Assembly: GCA_964586145.1 (NCBI GenBank) | Contig: CAZPHH010000125.1 | Location: 1 to 10,572, forward strand | DNA: 10,572 bases | Source: JAFGJQ01 sp964586145 | GTDB lineage: Bacteria > Planctomycetota > Phycisphaerae > UBA1845 | Reading direction: 5' to 3' | Shown here: positions 1-8,082 of the stretch, one piece after another | Numbering within the stretch: the first letter of the stretch is position 1 | How the letters are laid out: every line of letters begins with the position of its first letter | Position numbers and translations under genes: made by a program | The notes under the pieces: generated by a model | Told to the model about the DNA's origin: nothing | The model's input: the letters and a program-made list of their open reading frames with translations, nothing else | Databases searched by the model: none

Positions 1-920
1 GCGCCGCGGGGTGAGAGGTGGACGCCGTCCAGGGTCATGGGGCGTGGCATCCATCCGGGGGCGAGCATTTCCGGCGCCAGCCACCGGCGCAGGTTGGATT
101 CCGGCGCCAGCACGCAGCCGTGGCGGCGAGCAACGCGACGGTATACGCCGGCGTATGGGTCCCAGACGATGCCGCTCGGCACTTCCACCAGCACGCACCG
201 CGGCGTGACCGCGCAGATGCGCGATACGATGCTCTCCAGGTTGCGCGCGAACTCGGATCGAGACACACCGTTCAGGTAGTCATTGCCGCCGATGCACAGC
301 AGAACGGCCGTCGGCCGGTGCGAGAGAACGTCGCGGTCCAGCCGGGCCAGCAGATCGGCGGTCGTATCGCCCGGAAACCCGGCGTTGATGACGGTGCAGC
401 CCAGGGCGGCGCGCAGGCGGGCCACGTAGGTCTGGCGGTCGTCGTCCAGGTCGACGCCGGAGGTGAGGCTGTCGCCGGCGCAGACCAGCACGGTGGCCGG
501 GTCTGCCGGGCCGCTGCCCGCAAGCCACGGCACGAGCGACGGCCGGCCGATCAGCAGGAGGGCGGCGAGGATTGCGGCAAGGGCGGCAACCCGTGCGCGG
601 GTCGGTGTCCAGTGGATTCGATTGCGGATGAGCAGCAACGCGGCCGCAAGTCCGACCCAGGGCGTCCAGAACAGCGGATCGAGTGCGGTTCGGACGATGA
701 GCAGGACGGGCGCGCCGAGAATGATCGTGTGATCGTTGCGGAGTCGGAGGCGCAACGTCTGTCTCGGCCGGGCGAGCGTCAGCACGGCCCCGGCGGCGCA
801 CGGCAGCCAGAGCCAGCGGTACGGAGCGACCAGAAACGGCAGAAGGGCGATCGTCCACAGAATCGATCGGGGGCTCGACGGTTTGGTATGCGTCGGACCG
901 TTGTCGGCCGAAGCGTTCAT
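1..920 (-). CDS. Membrane-anchored SGNH/GDSL hydrolase, C-terminus cut by the window edge
   Basis: Read on the minus strand from ATG at 920, the frame stays open to base 1 (306 codons), so only the extreme C-terminus is missing. The C-terminal half has the SGNH hydrolase blocks in order: GDSL at residues 149-152 (Ser151 nucleophile), the block II Gly in NAGFPGDTT (about 179-187), GGND at 211-214 and DGVH at 298-301 (catalytic Asp/His). This is the layout of TesA-like esterases, lipases and carbohydrate deacetylases. The first 125 residues hold up to five hydrophobic segments (about 19-34, 35-50, 65-80, 83-97, 110-124) separated by Arg-rich loops. By the positive-inside rule this places the catalytic domain outside the cytoplasmic membrane. 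The start overlaps the ymdB stop (ATGA, 917-920), so the two are probably translationally coupled. The substrate cannot be told; an envelope ester or acetyl group is a guess. Confidence 0.85.
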   Translation of the reverse strand, partial: MNASADNGPTHTKPSSPRSILWTIALLPFLVAPYRWLWLPCAAGAVLTLARPRQTLRLRLRNDHTIILGAPVLLIVRTALDPLFWTPWVGLAAALLLIRNRIHWTPTRARVAALAAILAALLLIGRPSLVPWLAGSGPADPATVLVCAGDSLTSGVDLDDDRQTYVARLRAALGCTVINAGFPGDTTADLLARLDRDVLSHRPTAVLLCIGGNDYLNGVSRSEFARNLESIVSRICAVTPRCVLVEVPSGIVWDPYAGVYRRVARRHGCVLAPESNLRRWLAPEMLAPGWMPRPMTLDGVHLSPRG

Positions 921-1735
921 CCCTTCGCGGCGTCCTCGGGCACGTTGTCCTCGCTGACCGCGACGCGCCGGATGGAAGTGGCTTTCCCCGTGATGGAATC
1001 CACACTGACCACGATGCCGTTCAGGCGCAAGTCGCCGGTGGCGACGTCAAACGGCGAGGGCACGTTGGTCGTCATGGACCGGATGACCGGTTCCTTGTTT
1101 CGGCCGAGCACGGAATCGTGCGGGCCGGTCATGCCGACGTCGGTGATGTACGCGGTGCCGCGCGGCAGGATTCGTTCATCGGCGGTGGGTACGTGGGTGT
1201 GCGAACCGAACAGCACGCTGACCCGCCCGTCGAGATACCAGCCCATGGCCACCTTCTCGCTGGTGGCCTCTGCGTGCAGGTCCACGACCACGATCTTCAC
1301 GTCCTTCGGCAGGGCGCTGAGCACGCGATCGGCCGCCCGGAAGGGGCAGTCGCTGGGCAAACGCATGTACATTCGTCCCAGCAGCGACAGCAGGGCGACC
1401 TGGTGTCCGCTGGCCGTCTGGAAAATAACGTACTCGCGTCCGGGCGCCGCAGGGGACAGGTTGGCCGGTCGCACGATCCGGCCGGACGATTCCATGGTCT
1501 CGATGATGGCCGTGCGGCGAAACACGTGATCGCCCATGGTCATCAGATCAACGCCCGAGTCGATGAGCTTCTGGTAGAGCGAGGGCGTGAGACCGGACCC
1601 GGAGGCCACGTTTTCCGCATTGACGATGGTGCAGTGCAGGTCGTGCTCATGCACGAGGCGCGGCAGCGCGCGGGCCAGAATCGTGCGTCCGGGGCTGCCC
1701 ACGACGTCGCCCACGCAAAGCAGATTGATGATCAA
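917..1735 (-). CDS. ymdB: YmdB-family metallophosphoesterase (TIGR00282 type)
   Basis: A 272-residue cytoplasmic protein, close to the usual YmdB length. Family members are dinuclear-metal phosphoesterases; Bacillus YmdB hydrolyses 2',3'-cyclic nucleotides and affects biofilm gene expression. Metal-site residues fall at the expected spacing: D10 in VGDVVGSPGR, E41 and N42 in NAEN, H70 in MGDH, H154 in DLHAE, H179 and H181 in GSHTH, then the TDVGMTGPHDSVLG block. One change stands out: the Asn of the usual GNH motif is Asp (D69). The start codon is TTG at 1735. It is preceded by GGAAAGG at a suitable distance, no in-frame ATG or GTG lies upstream before the rny end, and it puts the first metal ligand near its usual position. 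The gene lies 134 bp downstream of rny and overlaps the SGNH gene by 4 bp, so it is probably in an operon. Confidence 0.95.
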   Translation of the reverse strand: MIINLLCVGDVVGSPGRTILARALPRLVHEHDLHCTIVNAENVASGSGLTPSLYQKLIDSGVDLMTMGDHVFRRTAIIETMESSGRIVRPANLSPAAPGREYVIFQTASGHQVALLSLLGRMYMRLPSDCPFRAADRVLSALPKDVKIVVVDLHAEATSEKVAMGWYLDGRVSVLFGSHTHVPTADERILPRGTAYITDVGMTGPHDSVLGRNKEPVIRSMTTNVPSPFDVATGDLRLNGIVVSVDSITGKATSIRRVAVSEDNVPEDAAKG

Positions 1736-1785
1736 GGTCAGCCGACCTTTCCAGGGCGGCCCAACGGCCGCCGTCAGACCCGTTG

Positions 1786-1843
1786 CGCGGGAATTCTCCC
1801 GCGGCGCGGGTGGGCTTCCACCGGGCTGTGTCGGATGGAAGCC
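1786..1843 (-). other. Two stem-loops between rny and ymdB
   Basis: Two perfect inverted repeats lie in the 134-bp gap. The one nearer rny pairs 1813-1820 (GGCTTCCA) with 1836-1843 (TGGAAGCC), and its loop can add three more G-C pairs beside a bulged base. The second pairs 1786-1792 with 1797-1803 around a 4-nt loop (ATTC). A 12-bp palindrome (GAAGCCGGCTTC, 1838-1849) overlaps the first and could form an alternative. Neither stem is followed by a T-run on the minus strand, so an efficient intrinsic terminator is unlikely. An attenuator, an RNA-processing site or a 3' stabiliser for the rny part of the transcript would fit. Confidence 0.45.
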
Positions 1844-1869
1844 GGCTTCGGGAACCGGACGTCACCGTT

Positions 1870-3459
<1,590 letters not shown>

Positions 3460-3623
3460 GTCATCCGCCTGATGGTCCGCAACCCGTGTCTGTCCGGGTC
3501 TCGGCGCGCGTCGGCGTGCGTGCGGCTTTCCGTGGAATAGCGTGCACTCCGGCTGCTACGCGCCGGCCTCGGCTTGCGGATCGCTCGAGATGCACGCCCG
3601 AGGGGGGGCTTGCTGTGCGCGGC

Positions 3624-3639
3624 GGGTCAGTGGGTCAGT
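3624..3639. repeat. 8-bp tandem duplication
   Basis: GGGTCAGT occurs twice head to tail (3624-3631 and 3632-3639). It is short and in untranslated DNA upstream of rny. It may be a slippage product or a paired binding site; nothing distinguishes these. Confidence 0.5.
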
Positions 3640-4063
3640 GTCTGCGCAATGAGACTCCGGACGTCACCACACTCCCGGGGAGGGGTGGCGCGTGGCCCGA
3701 TCATGGCCGTTGCTCTCTGGTTACGCTTGCAGCGCTCATACTCACCGTGACCCGTCGCACAAAACAGCAACTTGAACCGATGTTGTTCCAGCTATCCGGC
3801 GGATGGCATCCTCGACGATCCCTCCGCACGACCCATGATCATCCCAGCGCGGGTCGCCGGCTGCATGACGTCCTTCTCGGATGCATTCGCCTGAATCCCG
3901 CTCAATCGGGTGGCGTTAAAGCGATTCGCTCTCCAACAAACACCGTGCCAGACGAACCCGAAAAACCGCCTTCTCGCGATGTCCCGTGAAGACGAACGAT
4001 CGGCTCCGTAGGCTATTACACCACAACAACTTAACCGATGGGCCACAACCTGGCCCGCTGGAG

Positions 4064-4090
4064 AGTATATCGGCCCGAAGGCCGTGTCAA
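4064..4090 (-). promoter_or_regulatory. Candidate sigma-70-type promoter reading towards rny
   Basis: On the minus strand TTGACA (4090 to 4085) is followed after 15 nt by TATACT (4069 to 4064). Both hexamers are near consensus, but the spacer is two bases shorter than optimal. Transcription would start near 4057, right at the hairpin 4040-4056, and would reach the rny start about 600 nt later. No better promoter was found closer to rny. It could instead drive a separate small RNA. Confidence 0.4.
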
Positions 4091-4150
4091 GGCGAGTCCA
4101 CGCCGCTCGGCCGGTTTTACTGAGACTGCATTACCGTCCCGCTGTAATTG

Positions 4151-4174
4151 CGTCAGCATCACAGAATGCTGTCG
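4151..4174. promoter_or_regulatory. Inverted repeat upstream of the dsbD promoter (possible regulator site)
   Basis: CAGCAT (4154-4159) and ATGCTG (4166-4171) form a perfect dyad with a 6-nt centre. It extends by two more pairs (4151-4152 with 4173-4174) after one mismatch. It lies just before the proposed -35 element of dsbD, a usual position for an activator site. An RNA hairpin is the alternative. Confidence 0.4.
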
Positions 4175-4178
4175 GGAC

Positions 4179-4206
4179 TTGTCCGGCCGCGCGATCGAAA
4201 TACACT
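4179..4206 (+). promoter_or_regulatory. Candidate promoter of the dsbD-type gene
   Basis: TTGTCC (4179-4184), a 16-nt spacer and TACACT (4201-4206) each match sigma-70 hexamers at four of six positions. A better -10-like TACAAT lies at 4215-4220 but has no -35 at the right distance. Either would start transcription about 60-75 nt before the coding start. Confidence 0.35.
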
Positions 4207-4227
4207 CGCGGCCGTACAATACCCGTC

Positions 4228-4258
4228 CGCGGGGCGCGGAAACGACGACGGCCCCGCG
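4228..4258 (+). promoter_or_regulatory. Leader hairpin of the dsbD-type gene
   Basis: CGCGGGGC (4228-4235) pairs perfectly with GCCCCGCG (4251-4258) around a 15-nt loop. The structure would sit in the 5' untranslated RNA, 14 nt before the Shine-Dalgarno GGAGG. It leaves the ribosome site free, so it could stabilise the leader or bind a regulator. No known riboswitch class was recognised. Confidence 0.45.
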
Positions 4259-4272
4259 AGCATCCTGTAGCT

Positions 4273-4292
4273 GGAGGCATATGCAGGCATGA
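4273..4292 (+). promoter_or_regulatory. Shine-Dalgarno with a three-codon start-stop frame overlapping the dsbD start
   Basis: GGAGG at 4273-4277 precedes two ATGs. The nearer one (4281) opens Met-Gln-Ala then TGA (4290-4292), and this stop overlaps the dsbD ATG at 4289 as ATGA. Distance from GGAGG to the dsbD ATG is 11 nt, which is long; to the mini-frame ATG it is 3 nt, which is short. Coupled re-initiation is possible, but chance is not excluded. Confidence 0.35.
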
Positions 4293-6691
4293 CCAGAAAC
4301 CGCATCGCGTGTTGCATCGCCTGGTCGGTGGCCGTTGCGGTCTCCGCGGCGGCGCCGGTCTTGGCCGCGGACGCAAAGGGCACGGTGAAGCTCTTGTCCG
4401 CCCGGTCGGGGGTGGTGCCGGGCCAGACGTTGGATCTGGCCCTGGCCTTCGAGTTGGCCGAGGGCTGGCACATTTACTGGAAGAACCCCGGCGACAGCGG
4501 CGGGCCGCCGACGGTGACCTGGAAGCTGCCGGACGGATTCTCCGTCGGGCCACTGGGTTTCCCGGGACCGAAGCGGCAGGTGGATGACGTGGGCGGCATT
4601 CGCCTGTCCACGAACATCCTCGAAGGCTCTCCGATCCTCACGACACAACTCACCACTCCGTCGCCGCTTGATGCGAGCGAGGTCACGCTGGAGGCCGACG
4701 TGGTGTGGTTGATCTGCCGGGAACTGTGCGTCCGCGAGAAGGCCACGGTGAGCCTGACGCTGCCGGTGGTCCAGGAAGCGCAGCCGGCCAACGAAGCGGT
4801 GTTCGCGCGGGCCGCCCGGTCGCATCCAAAGCCCGACGGGAAGGGGACATACGTGACGGTATCGGCGGAGGTTCGACCCCCCGTCGTGCGCGTGGGCGAG
4901 CCGGCCGACCTTCTGGTCCGGCTGCGGATGGATGACGCCATTCATATTCAGTCCGATCGGCCGAAGGTGCCCGGGTTGATCGCGACGGACGTTTTCGTGG
5001 ACGCCCCGGACCGGGTGAAGGTGGGGGATACGGCGTACCCCGATCCGCTCGAGCGGCAGGACAGGATACTGGGCACGCTGAGCGAGTTTGCCGGCGGCGT
5101 GACGGTGCAAATACCGATTACGGTCCAGAGCGACTTCACCGGTGATGAGGTGAAACTGGCCGGCGTGGTTCTCTCTCAGGCGTGCAACAGCAGAACCAAC
5201 CAGTGCTTCCCGCCGGAGTACGTAGCATGGGAGGCCCGGGCCCGCGTGGAAGGCGCAGGCGCCGCGCCGGCGGAGGCGGATGCCGCCGGGGCAGATTCCG
5301 CGGCACGGGATGAGCTAGCGGTGGGGGTGGGGCTGCCGGCGTCCACGGAGGACGCGGCGCCGGAGCCGGCCGCGTATGAAGGCGGGGGGTCGGTGGAGCA
5401 GTTGCTGGGGCGATTCGGTGTTGTCGGGCTGCTGATTGGATGTTTCCTGTACGGGCTTGGCCTGAACGCGACGCCGTGCGTGTTTCCGCTGCTGTCCATC
5501 AAGGTCATCGGCTTCGTGCAGCAGGCGCAAGAGTCGCGGGGGCGAGCGCTGCTGCTGGCGACGGCGTTTGCGGCGGGAGTGCTGCTGTTCTTCGTGATCC
5601 TGGGCTTCCTGGCGGCGCAGGGGGTGAACATTCTTCAGAACCCCGTCGCGGTGATCGCATTGGGCGCGGCAGTAGTGGTGCTGGCGCTGAGCCTGTTCAG
5701 CGTGTACACGCTGCAGGCGCCGTCGGCTGCGGCAAAGCTTGAGGGATCCATCCGGCAGGAGGGCATGGCGGCGTCGTTCGGCAAGGGCGCCCTGGCGCCG
5801 GTGCTGGGCTTTGCCTGCACCGGGCCGTTCATGGCGGGGATGTTCGGCTGGGCGGCCCGGCAGGAAGCGTGGCTGGCGTTCCTGGCGTTTCTGTTTGCCG
5901 GCGTGGGCATGGCCAGTCCCTACGTGCTGCTAGGGGCGAATCCGAAGTGGATGCGGTTCCTTCCCAAGCCGGGCAACTGGATGATCACGTTCGAGCGGCT
6001 CATGGGCTTCCTGCTGCTGGGGATGGTGCTGTGGCTGATCTATCCGCTGGTTCACCAGATCGGGGCGACCGGCCTGCTCTGGACGCTGGCGTTCTATATC
6101 GCCCTGGCCCTGGCGTGCTGGGTTCTGGGGCGCGTTGACCTGAGCATGTCGGATGCGCGGCGATGGGGTTACCGGCTGATGGCGGCGAGCATCGCGGCAC
6201 TGGCCGCGGCGGTCATCTACGGCTGGGCGTATCCCATCGACGACGCGCGGGCGGAGCAGAGGGCGATCCGGGCCGAGATCGACGCATTGCGTTCGGGAAT
6301 GGGCGGCAGCGCTGCGGTGACGGCCGACCGCATCACGTGGCGGCCGTGGTCGCCGGAGGCGGTGGAGCAGGCCGTGCGGAGCGGCAAGACGGTTTTCGTG
6401 GACTTCACCGCGGCGTATTGCACGACGTGCAAGCAGAACAAGGTGCTGGCCATCGACACTCCGAACAGCCGCCGGAAGATGCAGGAGCTGGGCGTGGTGC
6501 CGTTCCAGGGCGATTACACCGACGGCGATCCGCGCATTCGGGACATCCTGGCGCGACATAACCGTCTGGGCGTGCCGCTGAACCTGATCTACCCGGCCGG
6601 ACGGACGGACGCACCGCTCACGCTTCCCGTTACGCTGACGGAGGACCTGGTGCTCACGAAGCTGCAGGAAGCGGGTCCGTCCCGCTCATAG
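4289..6691 (+). CDS. dsbD: DsbD/ScsB-type transmembrane thiol-disulfide interchange protein
   Basis: An 800-residue inner-membrane reductase that would pass electrons from cytoplasmic thioredoxin to periplasmic disulfide proteins. Order of parts: signal peptide (1-27, cleavage after VLA-A likely); a first periplasmic beta domain (about 30-165) with the GWHIYWKNPGDSGG block and a Cys pair C143/C147; a second periplasmic domain (about 185-320) with C299 and C306 followed by PPE, matching the redox pair of the DsbD alpha domain; an Ala/Glu/Gly-rich linker (321-368); an eight-helix membrane core (about 373-648) with redox cysteines C397 in TPCVFP and C510 in ACTGP; and a C-terminal thioredoxin domain (about 685-795) with C711-T-T-C714. 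All three canonical Cys pairs are present, so it should be active. Two N-terminal domains make it longer than E. coli DsbD (565 residues) and closer to ScsB-like proteins. It converges on pyrB; no partner gene is adjacent. Confidence 0.93.
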   Translation: MTRNRIACCIAWSVAVAVSAAAPVLAADAKGTVKLLSARSGVVPGQTLDLALAFELAEGWHIYWKNPGDSGGPPTVTWKLPDGFSVGPLGFPGPKRQVDDVGGIRLSTNILEGSPILTTQLTTPSPLDASEVTLEADVVWLICRELCVREKATVSLTLPVVQEAQPANEAVFARAARSHPKPDGKGTYVTVSAEVRPPVVRVGEPADLLVRLRMDDAIHIQSDRPKVPGLIATDVFVDAPDRVKVGDTAYPDPLERQDRILGTLSEFAGGVTVQIPITVQSDFTGDEVKLAGVVLSQACNSRTNQCFPPEYVAWEARARVEGAGAAPAEADAAGADSAARDELAVGVGLPASTEDAAPEPAAYEGGGSVEQLLGRFGVVGLLIGCFLYGLGLNATPCVFPLLSIKVIGFVQQAQESRGRALLLATAFAAGVLLFFVILGFLAAQGVNILQNPVAVIALGAAVVVLALSLFSVYTLQAPSAAAKLEGSIRQEGMAASFGKGALAPVLGFACTGPFMAGMFGWAARQEAWLAFLAFLFAGVGMASPYVLLGANPKWMRFLPKPGNWMITFERLMGFLLLGMVLWLIYPLVHQIGATGLLWTLAFYIALALACWVLGRVDLSMSDARRWGYRLMAASIAALAAAVIYGWAYPIDDARAEQRAIRAEIDALRSGMGGSAAVTADRITWRPWSPEAVEQAVRSGKTVFVDFTAAYCTTCKQNKVLAIDTPNSRRKMQELGVVPFQGDYTDGDPRIRDILARHNRLGVPLNLIYPAGRTDAPLTLPVTLTEDLVLTKLQEAGPSRS

Positions 6692-6724
6692 CATCGCCAG
6701 GAACGCTCGCCGGTTGAATCGGCG
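6670..6724. terminator. Weak hairpins at the convergent dsbD/pyrB ends
   Basis: The gap between the two stops is only 34 bp. One stem (6670-6675 with 6681-6686, 5-nt loop) covers the last dsbD codons. A second (CGCCG 6708-6712 with CGGCG 6720-6724, 7-nt loop) lies in the gap. Neither has a T-run on either strand, so factor-dependent termination or read-through is as likely as intrinsic termination. Confidence 0.3.
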
Positions 6725-6725
6725 G

Positions 6726-7835
6726 TCAGGTGGTGTAATGCGTTTGGTAGTGGTCGATGATGGTGGCGTCCGTGTTGAAGATGTACGCGATCATCGCGGC
6801 CCGCATCCACATGCCGTTGCGGACCTGGGCCCAGTACTTCGCACGCGGGTCGTCGTCGATCTGCACGTCCAGTTCCGCCCGGCGGGGCAGGGGGTGCATG
6901 ATGACCAGGTCGGGCTTGGCCCGCTCGACCATCTCCAGCGTCAGGCTGTACTTGTAGTAATCAATGGCCCTGGACTCGCCCGCCTTGTCGTACTCGTCCT
7001 GAAGCCGCGTCATGTAGACCGCGTCGCACTCGCGGATAATCGCGTTCAGGTCGTCGCACTCTTCGTGGTGAATGCCGTTGCGGTCGAGGTACTCGACAAT
7101 GTCGTCGCCCATGCTCAGCTCCGGCGGCGACACGAAGACCAAGCGCATTCCCGAGTACCGGCACAGCAGGTAGCACAATGACCGCACGGTACGGCCTCGC
7201 TTCAGATCGCCCACGAACGCAATGGTCCGCCCCTGGAACGGATTGCCGCTGAGCATCGGCCGGACGCGATCGGCCAGGCGCGGCTCGAAGCTGCGGAGCA
7301 GCGTGTAGATGTCCAGCATGGCCTGGGTGGGGTGCTGGTCCTTGCCGGACCCGCCGTTGATGATCGGGATGGGCCGGGGCGACGCGTTCAGCTTGTATGC
7401 CATCCGCTCCGCGAAGCCCTCCATGGGGTGCCGCATGATGATCAGGTCAAAGTACTGGCTGAGCACGTGAACGGTGTCGTCCTCCGTCTCGCCCTTGATT
7501 TCCGACGACGTGGACGGGTTGCGCACCTCGTTGTACGGAATGCCCAGAATCTGGCAGGCGGCCGAAAACGACAGAAACGTGCGGGTGGACGGCTGGATAA
7601 AATACAGCATGGCCCGCTTGTGCGCCAGCAGCGAGCGCAGGAACTGGTTCCCACGCTTGGTGTCGGCGATGTTGCGGATCATCTCGGCCAGCCGGCAGAG
7701 CGTCTCGATCAGCTCGCTGTCAAACTGCTGGGCGAGGATAATGTGAAACAGGCGGTCATCCCGGCTCAACTGGGCCACCCGGTATGCGGTCGGCTGGACC
7801 AGCGGGTCTGTCTGCAGCGTCTCTGTGGTGGACAT
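6726..7835 (-). CDS. pyrB: Aspartate carbamoyltransferase catalytic chain
   Basis: A 369-residue cytoplasmic enzyme for the second step of pyrimidine synthesis: carbamoyl phosphate plus aspartate gives carbamoyl aspartate. Active-site residues by alignment with E. coli ATCase are all kept: S83-T84-R85-T86, S110 and K114 of the 80s loop (KGET), R135 in MRHP, H168 and Q171 in QHPTQ, R215 in GRTVRSL, R277 and Q279 in MTRLQ, and HPLP at 314-317. It is longer than the usual 305-310 residues, with a longer N-terminus and roughly 20 extra residues before the FVGDLK strand (about 182-202). E. coli Arg56, next to the STRT motif, is Phe here. The ATG at 7835 was chosen because GAGGTGAT precedes it and the promoter at 7942-7970 lies inside the longer open frame. 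No pyrI or other pyr gene is adjacent, and no PyrR-type attenuator is visible in the roughly 100-nt leader. Confidence 0.95.
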   Translation of the reverse strand: MSTTETLQTDPLVQPTAYRVAQLSRDDRLFHIILAQQFDSELIETLCRLAEMIRNIADTKRGNQFLRSLLAHKRAMLYFIQPSTRTFLSFSAACQILGIPYNEVRNPSTSSEIKGETEDDTVHVLSQYFDLIIMRHPMEGFAERMAYKLNASPRPIPIINGGSGKDQHPTQAMLDIYTLLRSFEPRLADRVRPMLSGNPFQGRTIAFVGDLKRGRTVRSLCYLLCRYSGMRLVFVSPPELSMGDDIVEYLDRNGIHHEECDDLNAIIRECDAVYMTRLQDEYDKAGESRAIDYYKYSLTLEMVERAKPDLVIMHPLPRRAELDVQIDDDPRAKYWAQVRNGMWMRAAMIAYIFNTDATIIDHYQTHYTT

Positions 7836-7941
7836 GGACCGATCACCTCGTAAAACAGAATCTCTGCCGAAACTCGTCTCGGGGTTCGCCCGGCTCGCGT
7901 TCGGGCGCGCCGAAATGGGCGGATAGAACAGACAACGACCG

Positions 7942-7970
7942 ATTAGAATCCGGGCCGGGCGAATTGTCAA
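7942..7970 (-). promoter_or_regulatory. pyrB promoter
   Basis: On the minus strand TTGACA (7970 to 7965), a 17-nt spacer and TCTAAT (7947 to 7942) form a nearly ideal sigma-70 promoter. The -35 is exact and the -10 matches at five of six positions. Transcription would start near 7935, giving a leader of about 100 nt before the ATG at 7835. Confidence 0.75.
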
Positions 7971-8037
7971 CGGCTTGCGGAGGGGGAATCGCTTAAATCG
8001 GTTGCTCGTGGGGACGGCTGCCGTCGTTCGGAGCCAC

Positions 8038-8060
8038 CGGGGCGATTGCCCGCCGCCCCG
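8038..8060 (+). other. Stem-loop in the waaA leader
   Basis: CGGGGCG (8038-8044) pairs perfectly with CGCCCCG (8054-8060) around a 9-nt loop, ending 22 nt before the waaA ATG. No Shine-Dalgarno is visible between it and the start, and no convincing waaA promoter was found in the 247-bp divergent region. It may affect translation of waaA. Confidence 0.4.
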
Positions 8061-8082
8061 CACCCGCCTACCATGCTCGGCC

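Larger units (their letters stand above)
3460..4288. other. Gene-free stretch of about 830 bp between rny and dsbD
   Basis: No frame here reads like a protein: candidates on both strands are Arg-rich, lack a ribosome site and match no family I recognise. The part from about 3720 to 4080 is visibly less GC-rich than the flanking genes. Elements seen are an 8-bp tandem repeat (3624-3639), a G7 run at 3602-3608, a hairpin at 4040-4056 (GGGCCA/TGGCCC, 5-nt loop), an imperfect hairpin around 3858-3890 (TGCAT/ATGCA with a flanking GGC/GCC), a minus-strand promoter candidate (4064-4090) and the dsbD leader elements (4151-4292). It may be a long 5' leader of rny, an unrecognised small RNA gene, or both. 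It does not look like 6S RNA, tmRNA, SRP RNA or RNase P RNA by eye. Confidence 0.6.

Noticed and set aside
18..1529. A 503-codon plus-strand frame over ymdB and the SGNH gene
   Set aside because: It is a shadow of two well-supported minus-strand genes; the translation is Arg/Ala/Gln-rich without domains.
3486..3989. A 167-codon plus-strand frame and an 84-codon minus-strand frame (3792-4046) in the rny upstream region
   Set aside because: Neither has a ribosome site, protein-like composition or recognisable motif. They may cover an untranslated leader, so the stretch is described as gene-free.
4031..5110. A 359-codon minus-strand frame opposite the first domain of the dsbD-type gene
   Set aside because: It has composition typical of an antisense shadow (many Arg, His, Pro), and the plus strand carries a complete signal peptide and Cys motifs.
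7836..7935. A PyrR-type attenuator or leader peptide before pyrB
   Set aside because: Only a 4-bp CCCG/CGGG stem and weak repeats were seen; no terminator with a T-run, no pyrimidine-run leader frame and no PyrR-binding-loop pattern.
7975..8082. 36-residue N-terminal extension of waaA to a TTG at 7975
   Set aside because: The extension overlaps the pyrB promoter region and is basic and Pro-rich. The family N-terminus with its hydrophobic anchor begins at 8083.
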